Origin: Clostridia bacterium
Lineage (GTDB): Bacteria > Bacillota > Clostridia > Oscillospirales > Oscillospiraceae
DNA: 9,220 nt
Reading direction: 5' to 3'
NCBI GenBank assembly: GCA_003245395.1
Contig: QKDF01000292.1
Coordinates: forward strand, 1 to 9,220
The notes under the pieces: model-generated
What the model was told of the DNA's origin: nothing
The model's input: only the letters and a program-made list of their open reading frames with translations
Databases searched by the model: none
Made by a program: the position numbers and the translations under genes
Shown: one piece after another, positions 1 to 6,160 of the stretch
How positions within the stretch are numbered: the first letter of the stretch is position 1
Layout of the letters: each line of letters opens with the position of its first letter

Positions 1-1
1 A

Positions 2-127
2 CTCTGCTTCTGCGCGGGTCTGACGGTGTCCTTCGTCCGATCCACGCCCGTGGGCGCCACAGTGGTTGCGGCAAACCTGCTGGTATTTCTGGCCGCGTGT
101 GTGCTTGGCAAGCTCCGCCGGGGATAA
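2..127 (+). CDS. C-terminal end of a membrane permease, probably a metal ABC transporter of the ABC-3/ZnuB family (5' end outside window)
   Basis: The frame beginning at base 2 is open to a TAA at 125-127 and gives the last 41 residues of a protein whose start lies outside the window. They contain a STPVGATVVAANLLVFL stretch followed by a hydrophobic segment and a short basic end (GKLRRG). A TP-x-GA-x-hydrophobic pattern near the C-terminus, ahead of the last membrane helix, is characteristic of the ABC-3 family of zinc/manganese permeases (ZnuB, MntB), which form the membrane channel of a metal uptake ABC transporter. The basic tail would be cytoplasmic under the positive-inside rule. Only about one helix is visible, so the family call rests on a short match from memory. 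The gene is separated from rimP by 225 nt containing a promoter, so it is a neighbour and probably not part of the translation operon. Confidence 0.6.
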   Translation, partial: LCFCAGLTVSFVRSTPVGATVVAANLLVFLAACVLGKLRRG

Positions 128-148
128 TACCGTCCTTGTTTTCAACGC

Positions 149-179
149 GCGGCACGCTCCTGTTCCGGGAGCGCGCCGC
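149..179. repeat. GC-rich inverted repeat after the permease gene
   Basis: Bases 155-160 (CGCTCC) pair with 168-173 (GGAGCG). After one A/C mismatch, the pairing continues for five more pairs (149-153 with 175-179), giving 11 pairs around a 7-nt loop. No T-run follows on the + strand, so it is not a classical intrinsic terminator. A second, AT-rich inverted repeat (194-201 with 215-222, GAAAAAGC/GCTTTTTC) follows and overlaps the rimP -35 box. Together they may end or stabilise the upstream transcript. This is inference. Confidence 0.4.
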
Positions 180-212
180 ACGGCTGCGGCTTTGAAAAAG
201 CTGAGAAAGTGC

Positions 213-241
213 TTGCTTTTTCCCCCTGCCCATGATATAGT
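213..241 (+). promoter_or_regulatory. Sigma-A promoter of the rimP-nusA-infB operon
   Basis: A -35 box TTGCTT (213-218) is separated by exactly 17 nt from a -10 box TATAGT (236-241). The -10 is preceded by TG at 233-234, an extended -10 element. The start of transcription would lie near 247-249, giving a leader of about 105 nt before the rimP TTG. It is the best-scoring promoter by eye between the permease and rimP, and it sits where the operon promoter is expected. It has not been confirmed experimentally. Confidence 0.75.
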
Positions 242-267
242 ATGTATGTTAGTAGTGACAGTTTGCG

Positions 268-293
268 GAGTGGACCTTGGGTCCGCTCTTTTT
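268..293 (+). terminator. Terminator-like hairpin (possible attenuator) in the rimP leader
   Basis: Bases 268-276 (GAGTGGACC) pair over 9 bp, with one G-T wobble, with 280-288 (GGTCCGCTC). The loop is 3 nt, and TTTTT follows at 289-293. This is the form of an intrinsic terminator, yet it starts only about 20 nt after the predicted transcription start and upstream of rimP. An alternative 5-bp pairing (265-269 GCGGA with 282-286 TCCGC) would compete with it. Its position suggests transcription attenuation of the operon, or partial termination. Confidence 0.6.
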
Positions 294-340
294 ATTGGCC
301 ATTTTCAAAAGGTCAAAACTGCCAGATCTTGTCATTTTAT

Positions 341-355
341 GGAGGCATTCCTTTG
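341..355 (+). promoter_or_regulatory. Shine-Dalgarno and TTG start of rimP
   Basis: GGAGG at 341-345 lies 7 nt before TTG (353-355). The same frame is open upstream to an ATG at 242, but that reading would add 37 residues not found in RimP proteins, would start before the predicted transcription start, and would run through the leader hairpin. The TTG start gives a protein of normal length beginning MKKITEL. Confidence 0.85.
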
Positions 356-814
356 AAAAAGATTACGGAACTGACCGCCGAGCTGGCCGCTCCCGTCGTC
401 ACCGAGCAGGGCTGCACCCTTTGGGATGTGGAGTATGTCAAAGAAGCCGGCACCTGGTATCTGCGCGTTTTGTTGGATAAAGAGGGCGGCGTGGACATTC
501 TGGACTGCGAAGCGATATCCCGGAAACTGTCCGATCTTTTGGATGCGGCCGACCCCATTGAGGGAAGCTATACGCTGGAAGTAGGTTCCGCCGGCGCCGA
601 GCGGCCGCTCAAGCGCCCCGGTGATTTTGAAAGATTCATGGGCGCTCCCGTGGCAGTCCGGCTTTACCGCAGCCAGGACGGGTACAAGGAATTTTCCGGT
701 GTGCTCAAGGGCTATGATGCCCAGAGCGGCGCCGTAACCGTCACGGTTGGAAAAGACGACCTGACCTTTGAGAAATCGGATGTGGCACTGGTTCGCCTCC
801 GTGTGGAATTCTGA
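353..814 (+). CDS. rimP: Ribosome maturation factor RimP
   Basis: RimP is a cytoplasmic factor needed to mature the 30S ribosomal subunit; it acts early in assembly of the 3' domain of 16S rRNA. The 153-residue product matches the usual family length of about 150. Its N-terminal domain (about 1-85) carries the signature LEVGSAGAERPL at 75-86, followed by a small C-terminal beta domain (about 88-153) starting DFERFMG. The common form of the signature is SPG-x-x-RPL; here the proline is alanine, a change I believe occurs in related Clostridia. It is the first gene of the operon, starts with TTG after a GGAGG site, and is followed 51 nt later by nusA, the usual partner. Expression should depend on the promoter at 213-241 and on the leader hairpin. 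Confidence 0.95.
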   Translation: MKKITELTAELAAPVVTEQGCTLWDVEYVKEAGTWYLRVLLDKEGGVDILDCEAISRKLSDLLDAADPIEGSYTLEVGSAGAERPLKRPGDFERFMGAPVAVRLYRSQDGYKEFSGVLKGYDAQSGAVTVTVGKDDLTFEKSDVALVRLRVEF

Positions 815-865
815 GCAATATTTCGTTGAAAAAAGACGTATCATATGACAAAGGAGTAAGGAGCT

Positions 866-2002
866 ATGAGAGGCAAAAAGCAAAAAGAGCCTGTTGGCAT
901 GAATGTGGCGGAGATTTTTGCGGCTTTGGCAGCAATTGAAAAAGAGCGCAACATTCCCCAGACCTTCATGCTGGATAAAATTGTGCAGGCCCTGACCACC
1001 GCCTATAAGCGTGACCACGATGAAGTGGAGAACGTCATCGTGGAGGTCGATAAAGAACATCAGGCCCTGAAGATGTTCGTCCAGAAAAACGTGGTGGACG
1101 AAGAGGACTATGTGGACCCCTTCAACGAAATCCCCCTGGAGGACGCAAAAAAGATCTCCGCCAGATACGTGATCGGCGACGTGGTGAACATCCCCGTGGA
1201 CAGCACGGAATTTGGCCGCATCGCCGCCGGCAACGGCAAGCAGGTCATCATTCAGGGTCTGCGGGAAGCCGAGCGCGGCATGATCTATGACGAATTCAAT
1301 TCCAAGCAGCATGAGATCCTCACCGGTGTGGTCACCCGCATCGATCCCCGCAACGGAAACGTATCCCTGCGCATCGGCACCGGCAACGAGTCCACAGAAG
1401 CGCTGCTGATGTCCGGCGAGCAGGTTCCCGGCGAGGAGCTGGTGGAAGGCATGCATGTGAAGGTCTTTGTGGTGGAAGTCCGCCGCACCACCCGCGGCCC
1501 CCAGATTCTCATATCCCGGACCCACCCGGGTCTGGTGAAGCGCCTGTTCGAGCTGGAAGTCCCCGAGATTTACGACGGCACGGTGGAGGTTCGCTCCATC
1601 GCCCGCGAGGCCGGAAGCCGCACCAAGATGGCCGTATGGTCCAACGACGAGAACGTAGACCCCATCGGCGCTTGCGTAGGCCCCAAGGGTCAGCGCGTGG
1701 AGAACATCGTGGCCGAACTGCGCGGTGAGAAAATCGACATCATCAAGTACAGCGAAGAGCCCGCCGCGTTCATTGCCGCTGCTTTGGCGCCGGCCGATGT
1801 AATCGACGTATGGATGGCCGACGAGGGCAAGGCCTGCCGTGTCATTGTCCCGGACGATCAGCTGTCTCTGGCCATCGGCAAGGAAGGTCAGAACGCCCGT
1901 CTGGCCGCGCGCCTTACAGGATTCAAGATCGACATTAAGCCGGAGAGCTATCATGAGCCGGAACCCGCCGAGGATGATCTGGCGGAACTCCCCGAGGAAT
2001 AA
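866..2002 (+). CDS. nusA: Transcription termination/antitermination factor NusA
   Basis: NusA binds RNA polymerase and nascent RNA, promotes pausing and hairpin-dependent termination, and takes part in rRNA antitermination. The 378-residue product shows the N-terminal polymerase-binding domain (about 12-135), an S1 domain (about 148-215), KH1 with GPKG at 272-275 and KH2 with GKEG at 338-341. It ends in a short acidic tail (EPEPAEDDLAELPEE). Conserved ISRTHP and DPIGACVG blocks are present. The length fits the short Firmicutes form without the C-terminal acidic repeats of enterobacteria. The chosen ATG has AAGGAG at 851-856, 9 nt upstream. A second ATG at 899 would begin MNVAEIF, closer to many family members, so the first 11 basic residues (MRGKKQKEPVG) may be an extension or a start-site error. 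rnpM follows after 21 nt. Confidence 0.97.
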   Translation: MRGKKQKEPVGMNVAEIFAALAAIEKERNIPQTFMLDKIVQALTTAYKRDHDEVENVIVEVDKEHQALKMFVQKNVVDEEDYVDPFNEIPLEDAKKISARYVIGDVVNIPVDSTEFGRIAAGNGKQVIIQGLREAERGMIYDEFNSKQHEILTGVVTRIDPRNGNVSLRIGTGNESTEALLMSGEQVPGEELVEGMHVKVFVVEVRRTTRGPQILISRTHPGLVKRLFELEVPEIYDGTVEVRSIAREAGSRTKMAVWSNDENVDPIGACVGPKGQRVENIVAELRGEKIDIIKYSEEPAAFIAAALAPADVIDVWMADEGKACRVIVPDDQLSLAIGKEGQNARLAARLTGFKIDIKPESYHEPEPAEDDLAELPEE

Positions 2003-2023
2003 CGCAGCAGGAGGGCCGAGGCA

Positions 2024-2302
2024 ATGCCAAAGGTAAAAAAGATTCCCCAGCGGCAGTGTGTCGGCTGCCGTGAGATGAAAGACAAGCGCGCCCTGGTTCG
2101 GATTGTTAAATCTCCGGAGGGCGTCATTTCTCTGGATAACGTGGGCCGCAAGCCCGGTCGTGGCGCCTATGTGTGTCCCGATGTGGAATGTCTGCGCAAA
2201 GCCCGGAAATCCCGCGCACTGGAACGGGCTTTTGAAACGCAGATCCCCCCGGAGGTATACGACGCTATGGAGCGCCAGTTGGGAGGAAACGATGCACAGT
2301 GA
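2024..2302 (+). CDS. rnpM: RNase P modulator RnpM (YlxR, DUF448)
   Basis: This 92-residue protein belongs to the YlxR family, small RNA-binding proteins encoded next to nusA. The Bacillus subtilis member has been described as binding RNase P RNA and modulating its activity. The family pattern is clear: QCVGCREMKDK-x-x-LVRIVK near the N-terminus, then GRKPGRGAYVC at 41-51 and a helical C-terminal part. Four cysteines (12, 15, 51, 56) are arranged as CxxC and CxxxxC, which could form a metal site; this is inference. AGGAGG (2009-2014) lies 9 nt before the ATG. The end overlaps ylxQ by 11 nt, so translation of the two is probably coupled. Confidence 0.93.
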   Translation: MPKVKKIPQRQCVGCREMKDKRALVRIVKSPEGVISLDNVGRKPGRGAYVCPDVECLRKARKSRALERAFETQIPPEVYDAMERQLGGNDAQ

Positions 2303-3140
2303 ACTGCTGTCCACACTGGGTCTTTGCAAACGTGCCGGTATGCTGGCCGTGGGCGAGGAGCCGGTGGAAGCCATAGCCCGCGCAAGAGATGCCCGGGTGA
2401 TCTTCCTGGCTGCCGACGCAGCCGAGAATACCGTCCGCCGCGCCGCCCACTTTGCAGAAGCAGGCCAGTGCCTGTGGCTGCGTCTGCCGTTCTCCAAAGA
2501 GCAGCTGGGCCGCGCCGTAGGGCGCACCTCCTGTGCCGTCATAGCGGTAACGGATATCGGTTTTGCCGCTTCCATTGTGGGCCGGCTGGCACAAAGTGAT
2601 CCGGACACATATAAGGAGGCGGCGGAGCGGTTGACGCTCAAGGCCCAGCGCGCGGCCGAGCGCAAAGAAGAGCTGACCGTCCATGAAAAAAATCTCCGTC
2701 AGGGGAAGCGTCGTCCCGCAGCTCCTCCGGAGCCTGTCCCACCGAAATCCGCTCCTCGTGCAGGAAACGGACGCGTCAGACGCGGCTCCGGCAATGCAGC
2801 GCAGCAAGCGCCCGAAAAAAGAACAGGCCGGCCTGTCCGGAAAGAGAGTGACCGCAAGGAAAGCGACCGTACCGTCCGAAAAACATCTGCCCGGCCTTTT
2901 CAGAAAAAGACGGATCAGCCTTTTGGGAAAACGCCGGGACGGTCTTCAGGAAAAGGCCCCCGGGCATCCTTCGGGAAGTCTCCACAAGGCACATCTTCCC
3001 ATCCCCCGCACAGCGACCGCACACCGGCGGGTCCCCGTCAGGGCGGACGCCCCCACGGAACCGGGAAACCGGCAAATCCTTATCTTCACAGCCGTCCCGT
3101 CAAGCGGGGCAAGGGCTCTTTTCGTAAAAAGGAATCCTGA
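2292..3140 (+). CDS. ylxQ: YlxQ, L7Ae/L30e-family RNA-binding protein with a long basic disordered tail
   Basis: Residues 1-103 form an L7Ae/L30e-type domain, the fold that binds kink-turn RNA in ribosomal proteins. The pattern [19 protein letters not shown], the [12 protein letters not shown] strand-helix region and the [15 protein letters not shown] end all fit the YlxQ family encoded between rnpM and infB. Family members are usually about 100 residues, but this product has 282. A charged helix (about 104-135) leads into roughly 145 residues rich in K, R, P, S, G and T, with loose repeats such as [11 protein letters not shown] and FGKSPQG and the end [12 protein letters not shown]. The tail has no obvious hydrophobic core and is probably disordered and RNA-binding. 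GGAGG (2282-2286) precedes the ATG by 5 nt, inside the end of rnpM. The frame has no internal break. A longer start at 2103 is possible on paper but would overlap most of rnpM. Confidence 0.88.
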   Translation: MHSELLSTLGLCKRAGMLAVGEEPVEAIARARDARVIFLAADAAENTVRRAAHFAEAGQCLWLRLPFSKEQLGRAVGRTSCAVIAVTDIGFAASIVGRLAQSDPDTYKEAAERLTLKAQRAAERKEELTVHEKNLRQGKRRPAAPPEPVPPKSAPRAGNGRVRRGSGNAAQQAPEKRTGRPVRKESDRKESDRTVRKTSARPFQKKTDQPFGKTPGRSSGKGPRASFGKSPQGTSSHPPHSDRTPAGPRQGGRPHGTGKPANPYLHSRPVKRGKGSFRKKES

Positions 3141-3244
3141 TTCAACACCCATACAGGCCCGGCGTCCTGTCCAAACACTCGCCGCCCGCTCTCTCGGAAA
3201 AAGCGGGGTTTTGTACCGAACGCGTAACATGGAGGTGGCTTTAT
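3141..3244 (+). promoter_or_regulatory. 104-nt gap before infB with a weak hairpin
   Basis: The gap holds no gene. CCCGCT at 3185-3190 pairs with AGCGGG at 3202-3207 around an 11-nt loop. A G and four Ts (3209-3212) follow, giving a weak terminator-like or RNA-processing structure. The infB Shine-Dalgarno sequence is GGAGG at 3231-3235, 9 nt before the TTG start at 3245. I see no convincing promoter here, so infB probably depends on read-through from rimP. Confidence 0.4.
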
Positions 3245-5695
3245 TTGAGCAGCGCAGTCAATAAATACAGAGTTCACGAACTGGCCAAGGATTTTGGCCT
3301 GAGCAACAAGGACATTTCGGAAATCCTGGCAAAGTATGCCACGGCCCCGAAAAATCATATGCAGGCCCTTACCGACGAGGAACTGTCCCTGGTACTGGAG
3401 TATTTGACCCAACACAATCAGGTCTCCGGTATTCAGGTGATCTTTTCTGAAACCGCTCCGGAGCCCAAGCCGGCTGCTCCGGCTTCCGGAACCCCTAAAG
3501 CATCGGTGCAGGCTACCCGCCCGGCACAGCAGCCTGCACAGGGACAGGGCACCGTGCAGCGCGCCGCCCAGCAGTCCGCCGCCTCTCCCCGCCCCGCACA
3601 GCAGCCGGTTCAGGGAAACCGACCCATGCAAAGACCCGCTGTACCGCAGCAGCCGGCTTCTCAGCAGTCTGCCGCACAGCAACCCGGGCACTCCACCTCC
3701 CGCGTACCACAGAAAAAGGTCGTGGATACCCGCAAGGGCGGCGATGTGAACCTGGCCAAGTATGACGAGCGGCTGGAACAGATGGCCCCCGACAAGGCCC
3801 GCCGGATGCAGCAGCCCGGCAACAAAGAGAAGTTCCGTAATACAGGCCGGAGCAATACCAAAGGCGGCATGACCTTCTCCAACAAGCGTCGGCAGGACGA
3901 GCAGGAAAAGCTCCGCCGCCTGCAGTTGGAAATTGCCAAAAAGGCCCCTCTCAAGGTCTCTATCCCCGACGAGATCTCCGTAGGCGAGCTGGCTTCTCGC
4001 ATGAAAAAGACGGGTGCCGAGGTCGTCAAGGTGCTGATGAAAAACGGCATTCTGGCCTCCCTGCCCCAGATCATCGACTTCGACACCGCCGCACTGGTGG
4101 CTCTAGAGTTCAACTGCAAGGTGGAGCATGAGGTCACCATCACCATTGAAGAGCAGTTGATCGACGACCATGAGGATGCAGAGAAGGATCTTGTCCCCCG
4201 CGCGCCGGTGGTTGTGGTCATGGGCCACGTCGATCACGGCAAGACCTCTTTGCTGGACACCATCCGCAACGCCAATGTGGCCGAGGGCGAAGCCGGCGGT
4301 ATTACCCAGCACATCGGCGCCTATCAGGTGCAGATCAACGGCAAGCCAATCACCTTCTTGGATACTCCGGGCCACGAGGCCTTCACCTCCATGCGTGCCC
4401 GCGGCGCCATGGTCACCGACATCGCTATCCTGGTGGTAGCGGCGGAAGACGGCATCATGCCCCAGACCGTGGAGTCCATCAACCATGCCAAAGCCGCCAA
4501 AATTCCCATTATTGTGGCGATCAATAAAATCGATAAGCCGGACGCCAATCCCGATAGAGTAAAGCAGCAGCTCACCGAGTACGGCCTGGTGCCCGACGAC
4601 TGGGGCGGAGAAACCATCTGCTGTCCCATTTCCGCCAAGAAGAACATCGGCATTGACAAGCTGCTGGAAATGGTCACCCTGACCGCCGAGATGGGAGAGC
4701 TCAAAGCCAATCCCAACCGTGCCGCCTCCGGCACCGTGATTGAGGCCCGGCTGGACAAGGGCCGTGGCCCCGTGGCCACGCTGCTGGTTCAAAACGGCAC
4801 CCTGCATCAGGGCGATATTATCATCGCCGGCACCTCCGTCGGCCATGTGCGCACGATGACCAGCTCCCGCGGTCAGCGGCTGGACAACGCAGGCCCCTCC
4901 GTCCCCGTGGAGATCGCCGGACTGAGCGAAGCTCCTTCCGCCGGCTGTACCTTTAATGTGGTGGCCGACGAGCGCATGGCCCGTGAATTGGTGGAACAGC
5001 GCAAGTCCGAGGAAAAACTCAAATCCGCCTCCCCGGTGCAGAAGGTCTCGCTGGAGAACCTGTTCGACCAGATTCAGGCCGGCGAGCGCAAGGAACTGGC
5101 CCTGATTGTCAAGGCCGATGTCCAGGGCTCCGTGGAAGCGGTCAAGTCCTCTCTGGAGAAGCTCTCGAACGAAGAGGTCAACGTCCGGGTCATCCACGGC
5201 GGCGTGGGTGCCATCAACGAATCGGACGTGATGCTGGCTTCTTCCTCCGGCGCCATTATCGTGGGCTTCAACGTCCGTCCGGACGCAGCCGCCCGAGACA
5301 GCGCCGTCCGCGCCAATGTGGATATGCGCATGTACCGCGTGATCTACGACTGCATCGATGAGATCGAATCCGCCATGAAAGGCATGTTGGCTCCCAAATA
5401 CCGCGAAGTGGTTCTGGGCCATGCCGAGATCCGCCAGACCTATAAGGTCTCGGGCGTCGGCACCATCGCCGGCTGCTATGTGCAGGACGGCAAGCTGATG
5501 CGCAACTGCTCCGCGCGGGTGGTTCGCGACGGCATCGTCATTCACGAGGGCTCTTTGGGTTCCCTGCAGCGGTTCAAGGACTCGGTCAAAGAAGTCGCAC
5601 AGAATTACGAGTGCGGCTTGACCATCGAAAAATTTAACGACCTCAAAGAGGGCGACATCGTCGAGGCCTTCACCATGGAGGAAATTCCTCGCTGA
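3245..5695 (+). CDS. infB: Translation initiation factor IF-2
   Basis: IF-2 is the GTPase that brings initiator fMet-tRNA to the 30S subunit and promotes subunit joining. The 816-residue product begins with an IF2_N domain (about 6-55; [14 protein letters not shown]). A disordered linker rich in Q, P and A follows (about 70-155), then a basic helical stretch (about 170-235), a second IF2_N-like domain (about 238-292) and the G domain. GTPase motifs are complete: G1 GHVDHGKT 327-334, the switch I GGITQHIG 351-358, G3 DTPGH 373-377, G4 NKID 427-430 and G5 SAKK 463-466. Domains II, III and the fMet-tRNA-binding domain IV follow to the C-terminus. The start is TTG with GGAGG 9 nt upstream; the resulting [13 protein letters not shown] matches the family, and no ATG start fits as well. 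rbfA follows after 81 nt containing a stable palindrome. Confidence 0.97.
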   Translation: MSSAVNKYRVHELAKDFGLSNKDISEILAKYATAPKNHMQALTDEELSLVLEYLTQHNQVSGIQVIFSETAPEPKPAAPASGTPKASVQATRPAQQPAQGQGTVQRAAQQSAASPRPAQQPVQGNRPMQRPAVPQQPASQQSAAQQPGHSTSRVPQKKVVDTRKGGDVNLAKYDERLEQMAPDKARRMQQPGNKEKFRNTGRSNTKGGMTFSNKRRQDEQEKLRRLQLEIAKKAPLKVSIPDEISVGELASRMKKTGAEVVKVLMKNGILASLPQIIDFDTAALVALEFNCKVEHEVTITIEEQLIDDHEDAEKDLVPRAPVVVVMGHVDHGKTSLLDTIRNANVAEGEAGGITQHIGAYQVQINGKPITFLDTPGHEAFTSMRARGAMVTDIAILVVAAEDGIMPQTVESINHAKAAKIPIIVAINKIDKPDANPDRVKQQLTEYGLVPDDWGGETICCPISAKKNIGIDKLLEMVTLTAEMGELKANPNRAASGTVIEARLDKGRGPVATLLVQNGTLHQGDIIIAGTSVGHVRTMTSSRGQRLDNAGPSVPVEIAGLSEAPSAGCTFNVVADERMARELVEQRKSEEKLKSASPVQKVSLENLFDQIQAGERKELALIVKADVQGSVEAVKSSLEKLSNEEVNVRVIHGGVGAINESDVMLASSSGAIIVGFNVRPDAAARDSAVRANVDMRMYRVIYDCIDEIESAMKGMLAPKYREVVLGHAEIRQTYKVSGVGTIAGCYVQDGKLMRNCSARVVRDGIVIHEGSLGSLQRFKDSVKEVAQNYECGLTIEKFNDLKEGDIVEAFTMEEIPR

Positions 5696-5722
5696 GACTG
5701 TCCTCCTTCCTGTCAGACCCCG

Positions 5723-5748
5723 TAGGGGCGGCCCTATGGCCGCCCCTA
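5723..5748. repeat. Perfect 11-bp GC-rich palindrome between infB and rbfA
   Basis: Bases 5723-5733 (TAGGGGCGGCC) are fully complementary to 5738-5748 (GGCCGCCCCTA) around a 4-nt CTAT loop. Only a broken T-rich stretch (TTCTGTTTATT) follows, so termination would be partial. The sequence resembles short GTAGGGGCGGnnn palindromes that I recall as abundant between genes in Oscillospiraceae-type genomes, comparable to REP elements. This window holds a single copy, so its repeat status is inferred. It could act as a partial terminator, an RNA-stability element for the infB end, or a processing site. Confidence 0.7.
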
Positions 5749-5763
5749 TTCTGTTTATTCAAA

Positions 5764-5776
5764 AGGAGAACCTCCT
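5764..5776 (+). promoter_or_regulatory. rbfA Shine-Dalgarno sequence inside a small hairpin
   Basis: AGGAG at 5764-5768 is the Shine-Dalgarno sequence for the rbfA ATG at 5777. It is immediately followed by AAC and CTCCT (5772-5776), which is perfectly complementary to it. The site can therefore fold on itself as a 5-bp hairpin with a 3-nt loop that ends directly at the start codon. Such pairing would tend to lower initiation or make it depend on a bound factor. The pairing is seen in the sequence; the effect is inference. Confidence 0.55.
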
Positions 5777-6160
5777 ATGGCAAGCAATCGAATCGGAAGA
5801 ATTAACGAGGAGATCCAGCGGGAGCTGGCGTCTCAGATCCGCAGTCTGAAAGACCCACGGGTGTCGGGCACCGGAATGGTCTCCGTTACACGGGTGGATA
5901 CCACACCAGACCTGCGGTACGCAAAGGTCTATATCAGCGTACTGGACAAGACGCAGGAAAAGGACGTGCTCAAAGGACTGAAATCCGCAGCGGGCTTTCT
6001 GCGCCGGGAATTGGGCGCATCTTTGCGGCTGCGCTATACCCCCGAGCTGCAGTTTACGGGCGACGACTCCATTGCCCACGGCGCTCACATTCTGGAACTG
6101 CTGCGCAATGTGGAACGTCAGGAAGGCGCTCACAGCGACGGAGAGGAGACTGAGGAATGA
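5777..6160 (+). CDS. rbfA: 30S ribosome-binding factor RbfA
   Basis: RbfA is a KH-fold protein that binds the 30S subunit near helix 1 of 16S rRNA and is needed for late maturation and cold growth. The 127-residue length is normal. The family pattern is well kept: RIGRINEEIQRELA at the N-terminus, LKDPRVSG at 24-31, then VSVTRVDTTPDLRYAKVYISV, the GLKSAAGFLRRELG helix and LRLRYTPELQF, followed by D-x-SIAHG and an acidic end. AGGAG lies 8 nt before the ATG but is paired in a small hairpin. The stop overlaps the nrnA start as ATGA, so the two are probably translationally coupled. Separation from infB by a palindrome may give it lower or independent expression. Confidence 0.96.
   Translation: MASNRIGRINEEIQRELASQIRSLKDPRVSGTGMVSVTRVDTTPDLRYAKVYISVLDKTQEKDVLKGLKSAAGFLRRELGASLRLRYTPELQFTGDDSIAHGAHILELLRNVERQEGAHSDGEETEE

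Noticed and set aside
242..352. An upstream ATG (242) as the start of rimP
   Set aside because: It lies before the predicted transcription start, its extension runs through the leader hairpin, and the added residues do not resemble RimP. The TTG at 353 has a proper GGAGG site.
826..847. TTGAAA followed by TATCAT/CATATG before nusA as a possible internal promoter
   Set aside because: The spacing between the boxes is only about 7-10 nt, far too short for a sigma-A promoter, and nothing resembling a -10 box lies at 16-18 nt.
332..2665. A 777-codon open frame on the minus strand opposite rimP, nusA, rnpM and ylxQ
   Set aside because: It lies opposite four clearly recognised genes, its product looks like low-information antisense translation (rich in H, G, A, L), and it matches no family I know. 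GC-rich codon use removes stop codons from such antisense frames.
2683..3264. A 193-codon + strand frame overlapping the ylxQ tail and running into infB, suggesting a frameshift
   Set aside because: The ylxQ frame itself is uninterrupted and ends just before infB, with a composition typical of a basic disordered tail. The alternative frame lacks a Shine-Dalgarno sequence at its ATG and shows no recognisable domain.
4103..5545. A 480-codon open frame on the minus strand opposite infB
   Set aside because: The sequence is a shadow of the conserved IF-2 GTPase and C-terminal domains, with the biased H/G/D/A composition of antisense translation and no plausible start context.
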